Source of the DNA: Seminavis robusta | Lineage: Eukaryota > Bacillariophyta > Bacillariophyceae > Naviculales > Naviculaceae | DNA: 64,000 nt | Reading direction: 5' to 3' | Assembly: GCA_903772945.1 (NCBI GenBank) | Contig: CAICTM010000132.1 | Coordinates: 45,953-109,952 of the forward strand | Shown: positions 61,109 through 64,000 of the stretch, piece by piece | How positions within the stretch are numbered: position 1 is the stretch's first letter | Layout: each line of letters opens with the position of its first letter | Notes under the pieces: model-generated | What the model saw: the letters and a program-made list of their open reading frames with translations, nothing else | Databases searched by the model: none | What the model was told of the DNA's origin: nothing | Made by a program: the position numbers and the translations under genes

Positions 61109-63560
61109 ATGGAGGAATGGGTGCCAAAGTCAACAGAGGAACTCGCAACAGAAGAGAGCATATCACGCCTCCAACAAAACAACAGATCCAAGAGAGCCGA
61201 GAAAGAAGGACCGCAAACAACACATGGGAGGAGGGGTAGCAGAAGTCTTTGATCCACTCAAGAACTGTGTCATCTGTAAGGCAGACATCTTGGTCTCAGG
61301 TCCCCAAGAGATCACACTCTGTCTTCTGTATTAAGAATACAATAACAAAAGGAACCAAGGCCAAGGACCTTTGAATGCGCTGACCATGAGACAATCAAAG
61401 AAAGCAGAAGACTACCAACAATTCAGTGCTCCTCTACCACTGAATGAAGAGAGGAAGCGGAGGCATTCCACAAGAGAAAATGGAGAAGCATTCTTTGCTG
61501 CTAGAACCAACACAGCCAAACCAAAGCAGAGCCGGCAACAGCAACAAAAGGCAGCAATGGCCACTCCAGTAGCTCTTTGTGAAAAGGTAACCACTCTTGT
61601 TAATGATACTGCCTTTGTGGAAAAGCACAAGAAGAAAGGAGCACCACTGGCAATGCTAGCAATGGCAGAAGCAGTGTCAGAATCCATTACCAGGGCAAAG
61701 AATCCAGAACTCTTCACAAACACTTCCAAGGACTCACCATGACAGTTCCCTCCACAGAGGAGCAATTCGAGTCTCCTCACTACCACTCCATTGTGGGCAG
61801 AAACTCCTTCTAGTGGACTGGAATCGATGTGGAATTACAGTTCCTTGTCCCGATGGAAGATGCTCTGGCAAACTCAAGAATACAAGGACAACTGGTCACA
61901 CAACAAGACCTTGTTCCCATCTTTGGCATCACTGGTCCTCCTTCTTGGTGTATAGTCAGTCCATGGTTTGTGAAGCTGCAACAGAAGATTCGATGCAACT
62001 CTGCAGAAGTGCTGGTCTCGATCCCAGACCATGTTTCATTGCTCTATCCAGTGGAGTCCAAGTATGCTCTGCCTAACAAGGCTTGTCACTTGGAGCGAAC
62101 AGCAACAGAAGTATTCGATTCTATCATGTTAACCTATGGAAATGGAGACCTATGCAGCCGCCTCATCTACAATGCAATCAACAGAGAGAGTATCTTAGAG
62201 CCATGATGTCATACTTCTCATACTGGCAAGGAAGCGCCACTGATCCTGATCCCTTTCTTCAAAAGGATGGCACTTACATCAGACAGTTTCTCCTCTTGGT
62301 GACACCATCCGTGACATCTATGATGCTGCTTGTGCTTCAAAAGGAATCCATGGAGGATCAGTGACAACAAAGGCACACAAGAGAGATCCAAAGTGTCAAA
62401 TGCAACAAAGGAATCTTCGCCAAGACCACACCTTCCAGGTGAGTCAAGAACTACAGCAGGAGTCTGGTGCTGCTGCTGTTTGGGATGCTGCCTGACAGGA
62501 GAGAGATTGCGTCTGCAGTTCTGTTCCCACCACACAAGACCATCCACTTCTCCCATGCAGCCATGCAGCTAGCAAGGAGGAGCAATTCAATCCAGCTGCC
62601 ATGTAAGGACCCTGGCCCCACAAGGATGACTATTGGGAGCGCTTTTCCAGGTATGAGGAAGACTTGGCCTGTTCCATTATGAGAAAGGATCTGTCAACTT
62701 TGAGGAAGGGTCACATTGATTACTTTCAAGCAATGGGAGACTCTTGGACTGCCTCTATGAGTACTCACCAGATGACTATGAGAAGGTCCTCCATGCATTG
62801 AAACATGGCCTCTTGTCCTCCAATGGCAAGCACTACTCCATGGCTGAGATCTCAGATATGCAAGCCTCCAAGGTCTTCAGAGCTAGGTACTCCAAGTATC
62901 TAAGGAAGAAGATGAGAGAACCAGAGACAATGAGGCAAGGTTGCAGCAGTGGTTCTGCAGTACAAGGTGAACAGCCAGTGATGGTAGCCAACCAGGACAG
63001 GGCCGACTCGATCCAGCCAAGAACTATACTTGTTCACTTCTGATACAAAGCCAGCTGTAGAGAACTGCGTGGAGAAAGCTGCTCACTGGCTGATCCCCTG
63101 GCACTGGAAGACATTGTATGACACAATCCAACCTTCTCCAACTCCAAGCACAATCTCCAGAGTACCTATCAAGGAGAGGAGAGTCAAAGTTAGAGGCTTT
63201 CCATGACAAGTTTGCCCACTTTGGCAATTTGGAATGAGGAAGCCTTGCTGATGCACTCAACTTGCTGGCACTGCTAGATACACCTCAAGATTGCACAAAG
63301 AGCCTTCCTGTCAAGATCAGGAGGCAGAAAGGAAGTAATTCCAGCTGGATGGGAGAAGGTTGTTCCTTACTGGAACCATTCAGAGTTGGCTTACCTGAAT
63401 GACATGGCAGAGCTGTTGGTCTAGACAAGCCATTTCAAAATGCAGAGCCATTGCCAAAGGAAACTGGAGAGCGATTCTTTTAAGACTTCATTGTTGGATT
63501 CAAACCTCACAGGCAGAAGTACTCACCAAATGATTGTTGCTTGTGTACATTGTGCACCAG
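61109..63560 (+). pseudogene. Multiply frameshifted remnant of one long protein, possibly mobile-element derived
   Basis: No single frame is open over more than about 130 codons, yet protein-like blocks follow each other in order on the plus strand by switching frame. They start with MEEWVPKSTEEL (61109). A C-x2-C (NCVICKAD) at 61267 continues in another frame as PKRSHSVFC (a split zinc-knuckle-like C2HC). Then come GEAFFAARTNT, WFVKLQQKI, SYFSYWQGSATDPDPFLQ, GDTIRDIYDAA, KYSMAEISDMQASKVFR near 62840, SDTKPAVENCVEKAA near 63040, FHDKFAHFGN near 63205 and YSPNDCCLCTLC near 63525. At least six shifts and several stops are needed, so it is dead. An old multicopy or transposon protein is plausible but I cannot name the family. 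Confidence 0.55.
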
Positions 63561-64000
63561 TCCAGTTGAAGCTCACAACCAAAACGTTCCACCACCACAA
63601 CCGTTCCACAACCACAACCGTTCCACAACCACACCTCCACCACCACACAAACAGTCCTCCTGAAGCACAACAAGAAATTCTTATTTGGTAATTGATTCTA
63701 TATCAGCAACAACACCAGATTCAAATGATGCAACTTGCCTTAATGCGGCAGCAATTCCAACCAATACTGCCAGCTCCTTTCCAGCAACCCCACCGAATGG
63801 TGCTGTCACAAAACTGCCATTGGTTGACCACAGGAGAGAAGACCACCACATGATAGATCTTGCCAAGCTAGATGAATGGATATTCTGCTGGGTAGCAACA
63901 ACAAAGATTGAGATACATAGCTTTCATATCTAATTTAGCCAGTAACTTACAATGAAATTCATTGCTGGTTGTTTCTCTTTCTCCTCCATCTCAAGATGTC
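63561..64000. other. Right-edge region
   Basis: CA-rich stretch (63580-63660) then a short open frame (63685-63933) without a recognisable domain. It may belong to the broken gene or to sequence beyond the edge. Confidence 0.35.

Noticed and set aside
1-64000. Complete LTR retrotransposon or DNA transposon with terminal repeats
   Set aside because: I found no long terminal repeat pair, target-site duplication, or intact reverse transcriptase, integrase or transposase. The only candidate is the broken frame near 61-63.6 kb.

Overview
This is nuclear DNA from a eukaryote, most likely a diatom, probably a raphid pennate such as Seminavis (species level is inference). Genes have 0-3 short introns (about 70-180 bp, GT-AG with one GC-AG), they lie on both strands, and intergenic DNA is rich in simple repeats. 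Two proteins carry the stramenopile bipartite plastid presequence: a signal peptide followed by an A-F type cleavage site (ANAF in the HAD hydrolase, SHAF in the PsbP-like protein). I placed exon junctions by reading-frame continuity and splice consensus; they are predictions, not transcript data.

Layout. 0-8.7 kb: a 2H phosphoesterase cut by the left edge, a KAS III-like ketosynthase, a two-exon leucine-rich-repeat protein and a small acidic protein. 9.5-17.5 kb: a long Ser/Arg-rich disordered protein, a bacterial-type macro-domain protein, an 0.87 kb AT-rich minisatellite and a plastid-targeted HAD hydrolase. 18-31 kb: an unknown protein, two related type II membrane glycosyltransferases, a tiny two-exon ubiquitin-like gene, a CRAL-TRIO gene with a one-base frameshift, an unknown acidic-tailed protein and a cPLA2-like lipase. 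32-46 kb: a membrane-anchored protein with five KH modules, a small secreted protein, ribosomal protein bS16m, a dual-specificity phosphatase with an IGPxxP repeat tail, a thylakoid-lumen PsbP-like protein, a FAD monooxygenase, a third glycosyltransferase and a histidine phosphatase. 46.8-55.5 kb: a 20-exon secreted protein with microexons, a divergent secreted acidic repeat protein and a truncated hemoglobin. 56-64 kb: tandem-repeat fields, one small gene and a multiply broken coding region.

Functional links. There are no operons. Many neighbours are head-to-head with short shared upstream regions (about 0.3-0.5 kb), and all three glycosyltransferase paralogs sit in such pairs. Several genes serve the secretory and surface route: three glycosyltransferases, the ER-anchored KH protein, the lipase and the secreted proteins at 35.8, 46.8-52.2 and 53.3 kb. 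Three others point to the plastid: HAD, PsbP-like and possibly the 2H protein. The most unusual items are the 20-exon microexon gene, the ER-anchored KH protein, the phosphatase with the IGPxxP tail, the globin with Cys at the expected B10 position, and the three dispersed glycosyltransferases.
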